Shown here in pieces: positions 20,880-31,573 of a stretch of DNA of 43,555 nt. The stretch is from Smittium culicis (Eukaryota > Kickxellomycota > Harpellomycetes > Harpellales > Legeriomycetaceae), in NCBI GenBank assembly GCA_001970855.1, contig LSSN01002246.1, positions 1-43,555 on the forward strand, read 5' to 3'. The notes beneath the pieces were generated by a model. That model saw only the letters and a list, made by a program, of their open reading frames with translations. It was not told where the DNA came from and did not search any database. The stretch's first letter is position 1, and each line of letters opens with the position of its first letter. Both the position numbers and the translations under genes were made by a program.

Positions 20880-23340
20880 TTGAGCTTATGTTAAATGTAA
20901 CTATTTATTTATAGGGGTTTGAAGTATCGAGAAAAGAATAAAGTGTATAATTTGAAATATAACTCGTAAATTTTTTTACTTTGATACCATCTCTTTTATC
21001 ATTTGGAACTACTATAACTAGATTTACCTCTGAATGATAAGTATATCTTTGGTAATCATCCATGAATGCATTTCTCCGGCTCTAATAACTTCTTTAATTT
21101 TAAAAAACGAGTATATTTTTATATTTATTAAACTTGAATTGTGTTTTTATAAAAGATTATTTTCACTATTTATCTCTAGAACTAATTAAATATCAATTTT
21201 AATTTTAAAAAAAGGTATTGATGAATTTCCATCCAATTTTTTCATAAAAAAAGCAAAATTTTTTTGACTATATATCACTGGATGATTCTCAGATAATTTT
21301 TAAGGGCGGATTTAGGCTTTTATATAACCTGCTTTTAGCTTCTATATAGTATAGAATTAATAAAGGTATTATACTTTTGTGAAACATAAATCAACGCGGT
21401 TATTTAGTTCAAGATTCACTACTCTAAAAAGCGTTTCTGGAAATAATTGTACCCTCATCGACTTTTGAAACCATAAATTTAAAGAAATAATTTCAGAGAA
21501 CACGAGTTTTAATGATACGCAGCTATTTTCCAAGTCATTAAGCTTTAGTAATTGTTTTATGAGTGCTTTTTCCCCCGATATTTGGATTCTTAGTCATTAT
21601 TATCGCTAAAAGAGGCAGCTTTTGAGAGAAAAATTGTGTATTCAGGCCTGGGAAACATATTAATTACTTCCGTATTGAAGTTACTAGAGAATTTTTCAGT
21701 CACATAATTAGAAAATTTTAACAATTCTGCGATATCAGCTTTAAGTAAATCCAATAGTACCAATTGATTTACCTGAAAAATATTTAGCCCAGAAAATTCT
21801 GTGTCTGAAAATCAGCTTCATATATTCAGATGTAGTATTTGCCCACTTTATTTTTTTCTATTTCGAAACAAACATAATGATGGCTTGTGGTACTATCTGA
21901 AAGCTCAGTACTGATAATTTATCATGGTAAATAAGTCTTTTTTTTAGCAACTATCCTGCACTTAAAGTGTTCTAGGTTCAGTATAGTAGAAAATTAGACT
22001 ATCTGAGGACGAGTGTTGATCTTCTGGCTGAGATACCAAGCTTTTTCAGATATTTTAAAAACATTTGAGGAATTTCTTCTCAAAAAATCTTTTTACGTAA
22101 GAGATGATGTTTGTGCTGTCAAAATAGTCTAAAATTGATGGAAAAGTCACAATTTTGAGATTCAGCTCATAATTTACTGTTGATAGATCCTTTTATTTGA
22201 TTTGATTTGATTTTTCGCTTTTTGTAGACTCCATAGTCAGGATAGGTTATATGGAACACTACAATCCTTCATTCTTTATAGTTAGAAGCTATGAATGCCT
22301 TAAGCTCCGAAATCTCAGGAAAGAATAAGTTTCCGTTCATTGAATTTGATATGAGCTGAGCTTTTTTTTTCTTTCTCTTAGAGTCGCTGATCATAAGTAT
22401 CCCATCTATTTAGTATCAGAAATTGCTTAGATATTCATAATAAAAACATTAAAGCAACTGAATTCTTTATTCTCAGCGCTCGTCAGTTTTAATGGTCTCT
22501 CTTCGTAAACTCAAAATCTTGGCCAAAAGTACACTTAGTGTGATTAAATAGATTTTTATAATCACCTCGAGATGGATGATGTAACGATATGGCTTTTTTT
22601 ATGACTAATCATAATTTACTTTGAACCTTACTTAAGATAGTTAGAAGTATTCCAAGCAAAAAATTGTTCATATCGCTTCTTTAATCCCTACCAAGATCAT
22701 TAGATCTTTTAGATAAGTAGAGTTTTTGGTTCTCATAGAAATAGAAAATTAGCTACTAAAAAGGTAATTAATTTTAATGTATTCATTCTCATCGAATACC
22801 CGAATAATTGAGCGTGGAAGAGGAAAAGAAGATTGTAATATCGGAAACGCAGATATCTACTCTTTCTTGTATATTATGGTGTTTATCAATATATTGGAGG
22901 TCAAAAGACCTAGGGAAGTTCTTTCAAGGGATTGCGCGACAGATAAAATTTATAATTATTCACCTATAATTTTATTACTCCACATGATACTGAGCTTCAG
23001 GAGCTTTAGTTTCAGATGCAGAACACCGTTTTTTTTTATGACCGTGGATAGATAGTTGAAAAATACTGGACCCCATAGTTGAATCTCTTAGAAATATCAA
23101 CTTTCGAAGAGGGATGCTAATTAAACCATATAAATTTTACACGACTTATAGTTCAGCATCAATTTTTCAGCTAACAGAATCTAATTCGGATATTTTTGAG
23201 CTAATTAAGGGGATTATAAATCCTCTCGAAATTTTTTCCGAATCAAGTGACTTTCAGTAAGCTTAGAATACATCGCTTTGAATTCAGAGAACCTGAGAAA
23301 TTTATTTCAGGTATTATGGTTATTTACGTAGACCGCTGTT
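20880..23340 (-). pseudogene. Decayed mobile-element-like coding region with a tyrosine-recombinase-like segment
   Basis: Minus-strand blocks of protein-like sequence, many ending at TGA or TAG, run through ~2.4 kb that is less AT-rich than its flanks. From 5' to 3' they include KISRGFIIPLISSKISELDS (near 23150-23240); PEISELKAFIASNYKE and VVFHITYPDYGVYKKRK (22190-22320); EIPQMFLKYLKKLGIS (22015-22075); LLKADIAELLKFSNYV and VINMFPRPEYTIFL (21580-21745). A last open block at 20905-21090 contains AFMDDYQRYTYHSE then LVIVVPNDKRDGIKVKKFT. That block resembles the catalytic-domain stretch of fungal DIRS/Crypton-type tyrosine recombinases, where an Arg-Pro-x-Asp-(I)-x-Arg motif is followed by a PKEKRxG-like strand; here the catalytic Arg region is eroded. 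No full domain is intact. The plus-strand frame at 22777-23055 is the shadow of this region. Confidence 0.4.
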
Positions 23341-23354
23341 CCGCAGCAGCATCA

Positions 23355-23394
23355 CCCTACAGTAAAATTTACCTGTGTAACTGTGGGGTTTTTT
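23355..23394 (+). other. Hairpin followed by T6
   Basis: CCCTACAGT (23355-23363) can pair with ACTGTGGGG (23380-23388) over nine positions with one G-T pair, and TTTTTT follows at once (23389-23394). It has the look of a pol III or factor-free terminator, but no upstream RNA gene was recognised. Confidence 0.35.
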
Positions 23395-25485
23395 AGCAAC
23401 TTTTACTATATATACAGCTTTGGCGCTCGGTTAAATAACAGTATTTTTACTGCATGATCGCTTAAGGACCGTATTATCTTTTTATTCTCTAAATGACTGT
23501 ACACGTTGTCTTTTCGCAACTGAATTCTTGGAAATGAGGGTGTTCAATTCCTGTTGGAATATCGGTGGCTTTAATCAGATTATGCCAGCTGAGTTGGTTT
23601 TATAGATAGTTTTTGAAATATGTAAATATCGTCTTACCTGATATTGGTTACAATCATATCGATTTTCCCACTCATATTGGGAATTGAATCTTTCAGGATA
23701 TATTAAATATAGCTCATAGAACTAATTTCAGGATACGGAAGCATTTGGATATCGACCTCTTCTTTAGTTAACAGAGATCAGAAGTATTCTTTAATTGATT
23801 ATAGTGATACCTATAGCAATGTATAAACAGTTAAATCGGTAACGTGTATCTTAGTAGTGATTTACCGATTCCTATATTCTGGATTGCGGTTCCTTTATTG
23901 AAGAAGTTATAAAACATTTCAGATAACAGCTTTAACCAATATTTCTACACGGGTCTTGAGTACTCGCTTCTAAATCTATCATTGTTAATATGAAGATAAT
24001 GCTTTTTTTAAGATAATTCATGTATAAAAATTATAAAAATTTGAAAATCTTTAGAATTTTTGTGGTAGTTTTATACGTACCACTGCCTTTATTTACGATT
24101 AAGGATTTAATTTAATATATAAGAAATATATACAGTGAAGCTTTTAAAGCGTGCTTTTATGCTTTAGCGAATGATTATTAAAATTGAGAGAGGAAAAAAA
24201 TAGTTTCTTATTTGTGTTTTAATTGTAAACCCTGCTCCAAGAATTTTTGTTTTAAATGTTATAATTTAAATAATGTTATGAGTTTAAATCAAATTTTTAG
24301 CTTTGAGAATATACGAGTTTAAAGTTTTCTGTGCACTTTTTACCCTATTTTCGATGCTATTTATTTATTTTTATTTAAACTTATAGTCCAATTTAATTAT
24401 AAAAAAAAAACTATCTATGAAAATTGTTGTCACTAAAATTCGAGAGCGAACTAAAGGTACTCTGAGTTCAACTTATATACATTATTTGCTTCTGTTATTC
24501 TGTTGACTATTCTAAATTCTTAAAATTCGTACTGTCTTGTTATTTTTATTTTTTATTTTTATTCTCTTGATATTTGATTGGATTGAAAATATCTTAATTT
24601 TCTTTGTAAAAAGGATTTCATAATAGCGTGTAGATATTCTTTCTAAATTCATTTTTTTTCTTTCTGCTCGTTTTTCTTTGTACTTTGCAAAATTAAGAAT
24701 TTTAGTTCGACCTAATTTTATTTACCCTTTATTTCTCTTTTACTCAGTCGTAGAATCACTCCACGACATTTTATAGAAAAATTGCGAAAGAAACTATGAA
24801 AAAGAGAGCACAATCTTGTACTATTCAACTTTCACAATTAAAATTCTCTTAGTTAATTTTGTTGCGCTTTAATTTTTATTGACTTATAATTTCCAGATTA
24901 GTAATATCTGAAAAATGATACCACTTAATTTGTCTTTTGACTGAAGAATAATAGCAAATAAATATATGTCAAAATGAAATGACTTAGCATTGAAACATTA
25001 GTTTAATTAATATAAAATTATTTGAGTCAATAATATTAAGCTGCAACTAAAGTCCCTTCGACAAGAACCTCCAATAATTGTAGAGTTAAGTAGCCAATAA
25101 TATAAATAATTTTTTCGCAAATAGTTAGCCCTAGACTTTTTTAAACTGCCAATAAAACACTTAAATACTAAAGTTTCATAGTTATGCATTAAATTACAGG
25201 CGAATAATATATACCTTAAAAAAACATCAAGAATTATTGCTTTATTTCTAGAGATTATTCTGCCTATTTTACCAGTTTTTATTAGATTATAAATATAACC
25301 ATAAGTGTGTTTAAGGGTTTAATATATATCTTTTTCTCAAATTTGCAAATATTTTAGTTTAAAACAAAACAAGATTTACGTACACACCCAAACTACAGTT
25401 CTCAAATATTACAACACTTTGCTTTTACTCTTTATCGGTATAGCCGTCTAGATTAATCATCAAAAAGGAGCTAATTTTTAAAGAA
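23395..25485. other. AT-rich gene-free DNA upstream of SEC6, with a MITE remnant
   Basis: No gene recognised. Positions about 24905-25078 carry a diverged right half of the family 1 MITE: a GTCAATAATATTAAGCTGCAAC word, then CTTCGACAAGAACCTCC in place of CTTCGTTCAGAATCCCTC. The last ~150 bp before 25486 should be the SEC6 promoter. Confidence 0.45.
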
Positions 25486-27881
25486 ATGAATAGCGAGATT
25501 CCAAGTACAAATTCTGAAATAAGGCTTTACGCTATCCAAAGGTTGTCAAAACTCCTAAAGCACCCCGATGATCTACAGTTTAAATTAGAGGGAATTAAGA
25601 GTAAGCTAACCCAAGAAAAGATGTTAATTGATGCACAACTTAGCGCAGATGTTCAAAGGCATTTCGATGATGTCCAGGAAGGTTTAGATTTACTATTTTC
25701 AACAGAGGATCAAATAAATAAAGTTAAAGTAGATATGAAGAAAGTCGATAAGCTATGTAGCGATGCTCAAGGATTTATATCAAATTACGATAGGATAAAA
25801 AAGGTAATCTTTTCTACAAATTTACCGTTTTTAATACAATTGGAACTATTGATAATAATTGCTATATTAATTCTGCTATTTAAAAATACTGTAATATTTT
25901 TTTTTAGATTTCAATAGCCCACAAGAACTTTGAGCAAACCGAGCTATTTTACCAAAAGTTTCGAAGTTTTAATCAACAATGCGAAAATGTTAGTAATATG
26001 CTAAAGAACGCCAACAATGATATTGAAAAGTTCGATTTCAATTTACTTATTATGCATTATCAAATTAACAAATTGGAAAGCTTCAGGCGACAAGCTATTG
26101 CTCTTACAGAAAACTGTGAGGACGATGTTAGAATGACTTTATCAGAAGTATTTTTAGATTTTGAAAATTTAAGTGAAGCTTTTGAGTTTTTTATTTGGCA
26201 AGTAGCTTCGAGGCTATATGATCTTGGCGCAAACCAAAAATACAGTGTTATTGTCCATTTGTTAAAAGTGATTGAGTCAGAAGAAGCAAATGATGCAGCG
26301 ATTATCAAAGAAAAAGAGCATAAAGCTTTGGAGTCATCAAGAGGTTTGATAGGTTCAATTTCTTTTAACCCCCTTAGTGGAAATAAAGTCTCAAAGCCAG
26401 ATATGAAGCTGAAAAATTACAAAAAAAAATTCTTTGAAACAATTCATAAAATTGTTAGTGACAGAATGCACGAGTTTTTCACTGAAGTAATTATGGACGA
26501 TGACGAAATTAATAAAACTACTGAGCTTGTAATTGACGATTTGTTATTTGTGGCGGAAAATATAGTTCCCTGTGTTCCGCCTTCTTATGGCTTATTTGAT
26601 GTGTTTTTAAACCAGTATCATTTAACAGTTGTTGAGAAAGTTAAAGAGATGTCAAGTTCTGAAATGGACGGAAGATCAATTTTAAATATTTTAAGTCTAG
26701 CAAGGCAGTACCAGTCGAAGATGCGAAAAGATTTAGGGATACCTAAAGAGAAATTGCAGCCTCCTCTTTTGGAAGGAAGGGAAGAAAAGTTGTCAAACGA
26801 CTACCTTGACTTGGTAAGATCAAAAATCTCCGAATGGATAACGAATTTGATGACTACAGAAACAAAAGAGTTTTTAGAGAGGCCAAAACCACCAGAAGTT
26901 GGAGAAAACAACCAATTTGTTATGCAGGGTAGTATAATAATGTTTGAGATTATTAACCAGCAGGTAGATCTGGCGATTGAGTCAATGCGTGGTAAACTTG
27001 TTTGCGATGTTGTTTATGAATGTAATAAGATATTTGCAGTAACAAACAAGAAGTGGAAAATGTTGATTGAAGCAGAGTCAAAGAAGCAAATTGAAAATCC
27101 CGAAGAGGTTGCTGAAGGGTTAGTGGACTATATAATGGCATTATCAAACGACCAACTTCGATGCGTGGAGTTCAGCGAAGCTATTCAAACACGATTGTGT
27201 GACCAGTTAAGCAGGGCTTACCAAGAAAAGTTATCGACAGAACTAGGATCTGCTATGGAGGGGTTTATGGACGTAGCACAAAGGTCTGTTAGCGCATTGT
27301 CAGATATAGTATTTTCAGATCTTCGACAGATATTTGCTGCGTTGTATACGGCAGATTGGTACCAGCAAGATTTGCTGCAGCCGGTGATTGAGACTTTGAG
27401 AGATTACTGTTCAGATTTCCGCGACCATTTACATGAGTTTTTGTTTATGCGACTTATGCAGGAGCTGCTTGAGAGGTTTGTGATATGCTATATAGATGCG
27501 ATAAGTAACAAGGCAGCCAAATTCAGCAAGAGTAGCAAAAACTCAGCAACGAAGAAGTTGCAGCAGGAGCTAAAGGTGTCAATATCATTTTTTTCAGAAT
27601 ACTTGGAAGCGAGCTTAGTGCAAGAGACTACAAATGCGCTGTCGATGGTTATATCGCTCATTGATTCAACTCCAACGATGTTATTTTTGGAGTATTTTTC
27701 TATAAAGAAGCAGTACCCAGACGTGTCGCTTGTTTTGGTTGAGGATATTTTGACAAAGAGGGAGGATGTAGATTTTTCGCAATCGAAGAGTATTATGGAC
27801 TCGCTTAAAGCTAAAACTAACAATGAGCAATCTGCTATTGGAAAAAGACAAACTTTATTTTCTAAACTTAAAAACTACTAG
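25486..27881 (+). CDS. SEC6: Exocyst complex component Sec6 (EXOC3), two exons
   Basis: Subunit of the exocyst, the octameric tether that docks secretory vesicles at the plasma membrane before SNARE assembly. Exons 25486-25803 and 25908-27881 give 763 residues, within the family range (human 745-756, yeast 805). The N-terminal coiled coil includes IDAQLSADVQRHFDDVQEGLD and DYKKVDKLC-like DMKKVDKLCSDAQ, and exon 2 continues with ISIAHKNFEQTELFYQKF, typical of Sec6. The middle has KNYKKKFFETIHKIVSDRM. The C-terminal helical bundles (CATCHR fold) include FMDVAQRSVSALSDIVFSDLR and DWYQQDLLQPVIETLRDY, conserved in Sec6. The intron (104 nt) has a T-rich end and TTTAG acceptor. Convergent with U2AF1 downstream. 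Confidence 0.93.
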
Positions 27882-28116
27882 CTTTATTATTTTTAACACA
27901 TTTGTAATGAAATTTATAACAGATTTTTTTTTTTCACAATGTTTTTTTTTAACAGGGGTATGAGTTGATACTTGTATTCATTTATTATTAAAAAATTAGA
28001 AAAGACAAGTGATAAATGATAAATGAGAAGATAAGGTTTTATAAAGGAATGTATTTATATGAACAAATATGATTAATTTAGTGGTGTATTAGATTTTTGT
28101 TTTTAAAAGTAATTTA

Positions 28117-28891
28117 TTAGTGGACGGATGTTTCGGCTCTAGAAGATCTGGACCTGTTTTTTTGGAGTTCGCGTAATGTAAGTTTTTGGGCGCGGTATAG
28201 GTCGCTTTCGATTCCGCGGGAAGGTTTGCGAAGGTGCATAAAATTGCAAAACCCACTTCTGTTGCATTCTGAGTTTTCGTACTGGCGACAACACGCTTCT
28301 CTGAAGTCAGTGACGGGACTGAGCTCGGCCCATATGGGGCGGCCGCCGTAGTAGCGGTTGTTAAGCTTCTCGACGCAGTTGAGTGCATCTTCTTCCAGCA
28401 AGAACTGGACGTATACGTTGCCGACTAAGTGGTCGCCGACATTGTCGCAGACTTTTAGTTCTTCAATCTCGCCGTACTTGGCAAGCTCCAGGAACATATC
28501 CTCGAAGAAGAGATCGAAATGTTTTTGGACTTCTTGGTCGGATAGCAGACAGTTGGGATCGTGCGCAGGATTTTGGTAGACGTTGGACATTAGAACAGTC
28601 TGTGAATATGTTGGCTTGACATGTTTTCTTGAGCATCTGTCACCGTGTCTACACGCACCAATTTTGAAATAAAAGGAACAATTTACCCTACGAATTATTT
28701 AATAACATTGTTAAAGAAAAAAAAAAACTTATTAGGAATGTTATAAATGTTGAAAGGATTTATTTTTATTAGCGTTTTTTTATTAGTAAACAAGAAATTA
28801 GAGAGTATTATTTAATAATTTATAAAAAATTTTTTGTTTAAACTTACTTGTCCTTTTCTGTTCCATAGATAGAGGCTAGATGTTCGGCCAT
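28117..28891 (-). CDS. U2AF1: U2AF small subunit (U2AF35/U2AF23), two exons
   Basis: The small U2AF subunit reads the AG at the 3' splice site and forms a heterodimer with U2AF large subunit. Exons 28848-28891 and 28687-28117, 204 residues. It begins MAEHLASIYGTEKDKVNCSF as in animals and fission yeast. The first CCCH finger is CSFYFKIGACRHGDRCSRKH, followed by the U2AF-homology RRM (DMFLELAKYGEIEELKVCDN, GNVYVQFLLEEDALNCVEKL, NNRYYGGRPIWAELSPVTDF). The second CCCH finger is CRQYENSECNRSGFCNFMH. The C-terminal tail is short (NRSRSSRAE), nearer to fission yeast U2AF23 than to the RS-tailed human protein. Both fingers are intact. Its presence fits an intron-rich genome whose introns mostly end in TAG. 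Confidence 0.96.
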
Positions 28892-30477
28892 GATTTAATA
28901 TATTTGGTGATTCGAATTAACTGTGATTTATTGAAGGAGTTGGATGAATTTAAATATTGTAGAGATTCGAGATGCGCAATTATAAGGTGGTTTGAGTATT
29001 TAATCGAGGAATTAAAGTAATAATAGCAAGATATACGAAGAAAAGTTAAATGAGTAAAATATACAAAGAAGATTATAAAAAAAAGTAAGTAGTAATTTAT
29101 TTATTTATCATTTATTTTTTTTGATTTTAATTTTTATTTATAATAAATCTATTATGGCCAAGTAGAAAAGATATTTATTACTTTGATTTGAAATAATTTG
29201 TTGAAAAAAAAAAAATTAGGTGAGGTAATTGATTCGTTGGGCATGAAAATAATATAGGCGCTTTCAGTGAAATGGCGTAGTTTTCTAGAACATTCGATAG
29301 ATGATTCGCCAAGGCGAAAAAAAGCAAATAAACGACGCGAATTAATATCTTTTTATAAACAAAAAATTTTATATCAAGCATAACAACTTTATTATAATAA
29401 ATAAATAAAAAAATTTTTTTTTTATATCAGCCAAAGAATAAACTTTTGTGAGTCCTAAAGTTGAAGGAACTAAGCTTTGTAAAGTTCAACTATTTGGGAG
29501 AAAAGCATGATTAAAGATAATTTAATTTAAAGAAAAAGATAATTGAGGGGTTTAATTAGATTATATCTGTCTTAGGTTACGAAAGAATGCTTTAAATTGT
29601 GCATCAGTATGAATAGGGATTATAGGTTAATATTTTTGGGTCTGAGGGTCATCCTTAAACTTTTTCGAGTTCAACACACTTTAAATAAGTGAATTTATTG
29701 ATTTTTCAGTGATTTATAAGTCAATTTATTATTTGCTGGGATAATACAATAAATCAACAATTCTTATTGCCTCGAATTTATTATGTTTTAACTGAGAATA
29801 GTTGGCTATATTTGGTAGAATTAAATCAGTTTACTGGCCAAGAAAAGCTTAAGATGCTAATTTATAGACATTATCTTTAAATTTAGAGATTAAAAATTTC
29901 TTATATCATAGTAAATTTACCAGAAACAGATAAAAATATGTAAATATAAGTGATGCATAATATGCTAAAATAATAATGTTAAAAAAGAAAGCCTTTTTTG
30001 GCATTAATTAGTATTGGTTAGGCACATAGAGTAGCTTCAGTGAACAGAAAATGAAATATTTTGTAATTTGGCCAAGGATCAAAAGAAAATATGAATATGA
30101 ATTTCATAAAATATATAGTCACATTACATATTTAATTTGGATAATTGATTTGAGGTTTTTTTGCTTAAAGCAATAGAAGCGATTTAAATCTATGAGCTGT
30201 TTAGTAATTCGGAGGTTTGAATGCTTAATATAGCAGCCTAATATTGTGATCAATAACCCTAAAAGAAACAAGTCTTAAAAATACAGCTTATTGATTCGGC
30301 AGATATTTTTATGAGTGCTTGTTATTTGATAGTAGGATAAGTTTAGCCAATAATGTATAGAGCTTAGAGGTTAGTCATTTTGGTGAATCGCTTTTTGTTA
30401 GCTATGCGCAGTCTATTTATTAGCGGAATAGTTGGTAGTTTCAAAGAACAGTAAACGAGGAGATTCGGGCTAAAATC

Positions 30478-30499
30478 CCCGGAACACCTAGCTTCCGGG
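30478..30499. other. Short perfect hairpin, CCCGGAA / TTCCGGG
   Basis: A seven-base perfect stem with an eight-base loop, in a small GC-richer island inside AT-rich DNA. Could be an RNA structure or a remnant of a terminal repeat; nothing around it decides. Confidence 0.35.
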
Positions 30500-31418
30500 A
30501 TATTAATAGCTGGGATTGCCTATAGTAGCTCAAAACTTTGATAGATTCCGAGAAAAGTAGAGCGTGAATATGATTTTTATGTAATAGTCAGATGACTTGC
30601 CTTTTATTCTTCGCTAAAGCGGAGTCATTAGATGGCTTGTTAGTGCTTAAATTGCTTATTATTCCTTTGGGTAGGGTCTTTGTTTTTTATTGGCGTTAGA
30701 TGTATGAGCAGAAATTTGCTTGATCAATCTTTTTCCCAGATATTTTCGAAAGGCCAAACTACTTCAAATCTCTTCCTGTAAGCTATTGACTAAACTAATT
30801 TGTATGATTGTTCGCCAATAAATTTTCACAATAATGTATGATGCTCCAATCGATTCGACCCAATAATTAATATCAAAAGTATATATTGACAAACAAACGT
30901 GTGCTCAATAATTTTGAAGCATGTTTATTGGCTAAATAAATATATTACTAAGCCAATTATGTATATAGAGCTTGGGCTCCCAATGGGCAGATCGCGACTG
31001 CTAACCCCTAAACCTTTCCATATAATAATATGAAGCAATGGCGATGATTGGCCCATAAGCAAATCGGTGAATTGTTACTAAAAAAAAGTCCAATATTATC
31101 GAAATCTGTAACTGATAGATAAAAAAAAAGAAAAGGCTCAACGCAATTTCAATAAATTTGCTGAATTTCCGGATTTGCAAAAGTGTATTACAAAATCTTT
31201 AAAACATTTTTTATATCAAATTCGAACCAATATACTTTATGCGTCTTTTAAATCCCCAACACTGTTATTCTTCTCTTTAGTTGCCCGCCCTCTTCATTTA
31301 CCCTTTCGCTATCCCCTGCTATAGGTATCTGATATCAGACATCAATCTCTTCCGAAAAGCCTTTATAAGCTTAAGCAAGCTTATCCTACAAAAAATACTT
31401 TCATATTTCAACTGCTTT

Positions 31419-31433
31419 CCCCCCCCCTCCCCC
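31419..31433 (+). promoter_or_regulatory. C9-T-C5 tract in ERT1-like promoter or leader
   Basis: Nine C, one T and five C lie 140 bp upstream of the ATG at 31574; the minus strand is thus a G-tract able to form a quadruplex. Pyrimidine-rich sequence surrounds it. A polypyrimidine initiator or a pre-mRNA leader element are simpler readings. Confidence 0.35.
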
Positions 31434-31573
31434 ACTCTCACATAAAAAACTCCAATAATCCTTCTTGTGTGTACTGTTACACCTTCTATCTCCAGATTTA
31501 GTTCTGATTTACTTATTCCACTCACTTCTAATTTGAACGCGCATACCAATTTCTATTTTTTTATTTTCAAAAG

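Larger units (their letters stand above)
28892..31573. other. 2.7-kb gene-free interval between U2AF1 and the ERT1-like gene
   Basis: It holds two divergent promoters (U2AF1 on the minus strand, ERT1-like on the plus). A minus-strand frame at 29178-29381 has no family signal. CCAATAA words recur, and the phrase AGCCAATNATGTATA-TAGAGCTT occurs near 30347 and 30954 as a short direct repeat. A 7-bp hairpin is at 30478-30499 and a C-tract at 31419-31433, listed separately. No gene or RNA recognised. Confidence 0.45.

Noticed and set aside
21500..21590. MutS-like Walker A (NPNIGGKST) in a minus-strand frame
   Set aside because: The surrounding sequence lacks MutS domain V features and the frame is broken immediately on both sides; a chance P-loop-like string.
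22777..23055. 92-aa plus-strand ORF
   Set aside because: Antisense to the decayed minus-strand coding region; low-complexity translation with no motif.
20880..23340. Mitochondrial DNA insertion, because TGA could be read as Trp
   Set aside because: No mitochondrial gene is recognisable, TAG and TAA stops also occur, and frames shift; simple decay explains it better.
29178..29381. 67-aa minus-strand ORF
   Set aside because: AT-rich, no motif, no splice context and no neighbour relation; most likely a chance frame.
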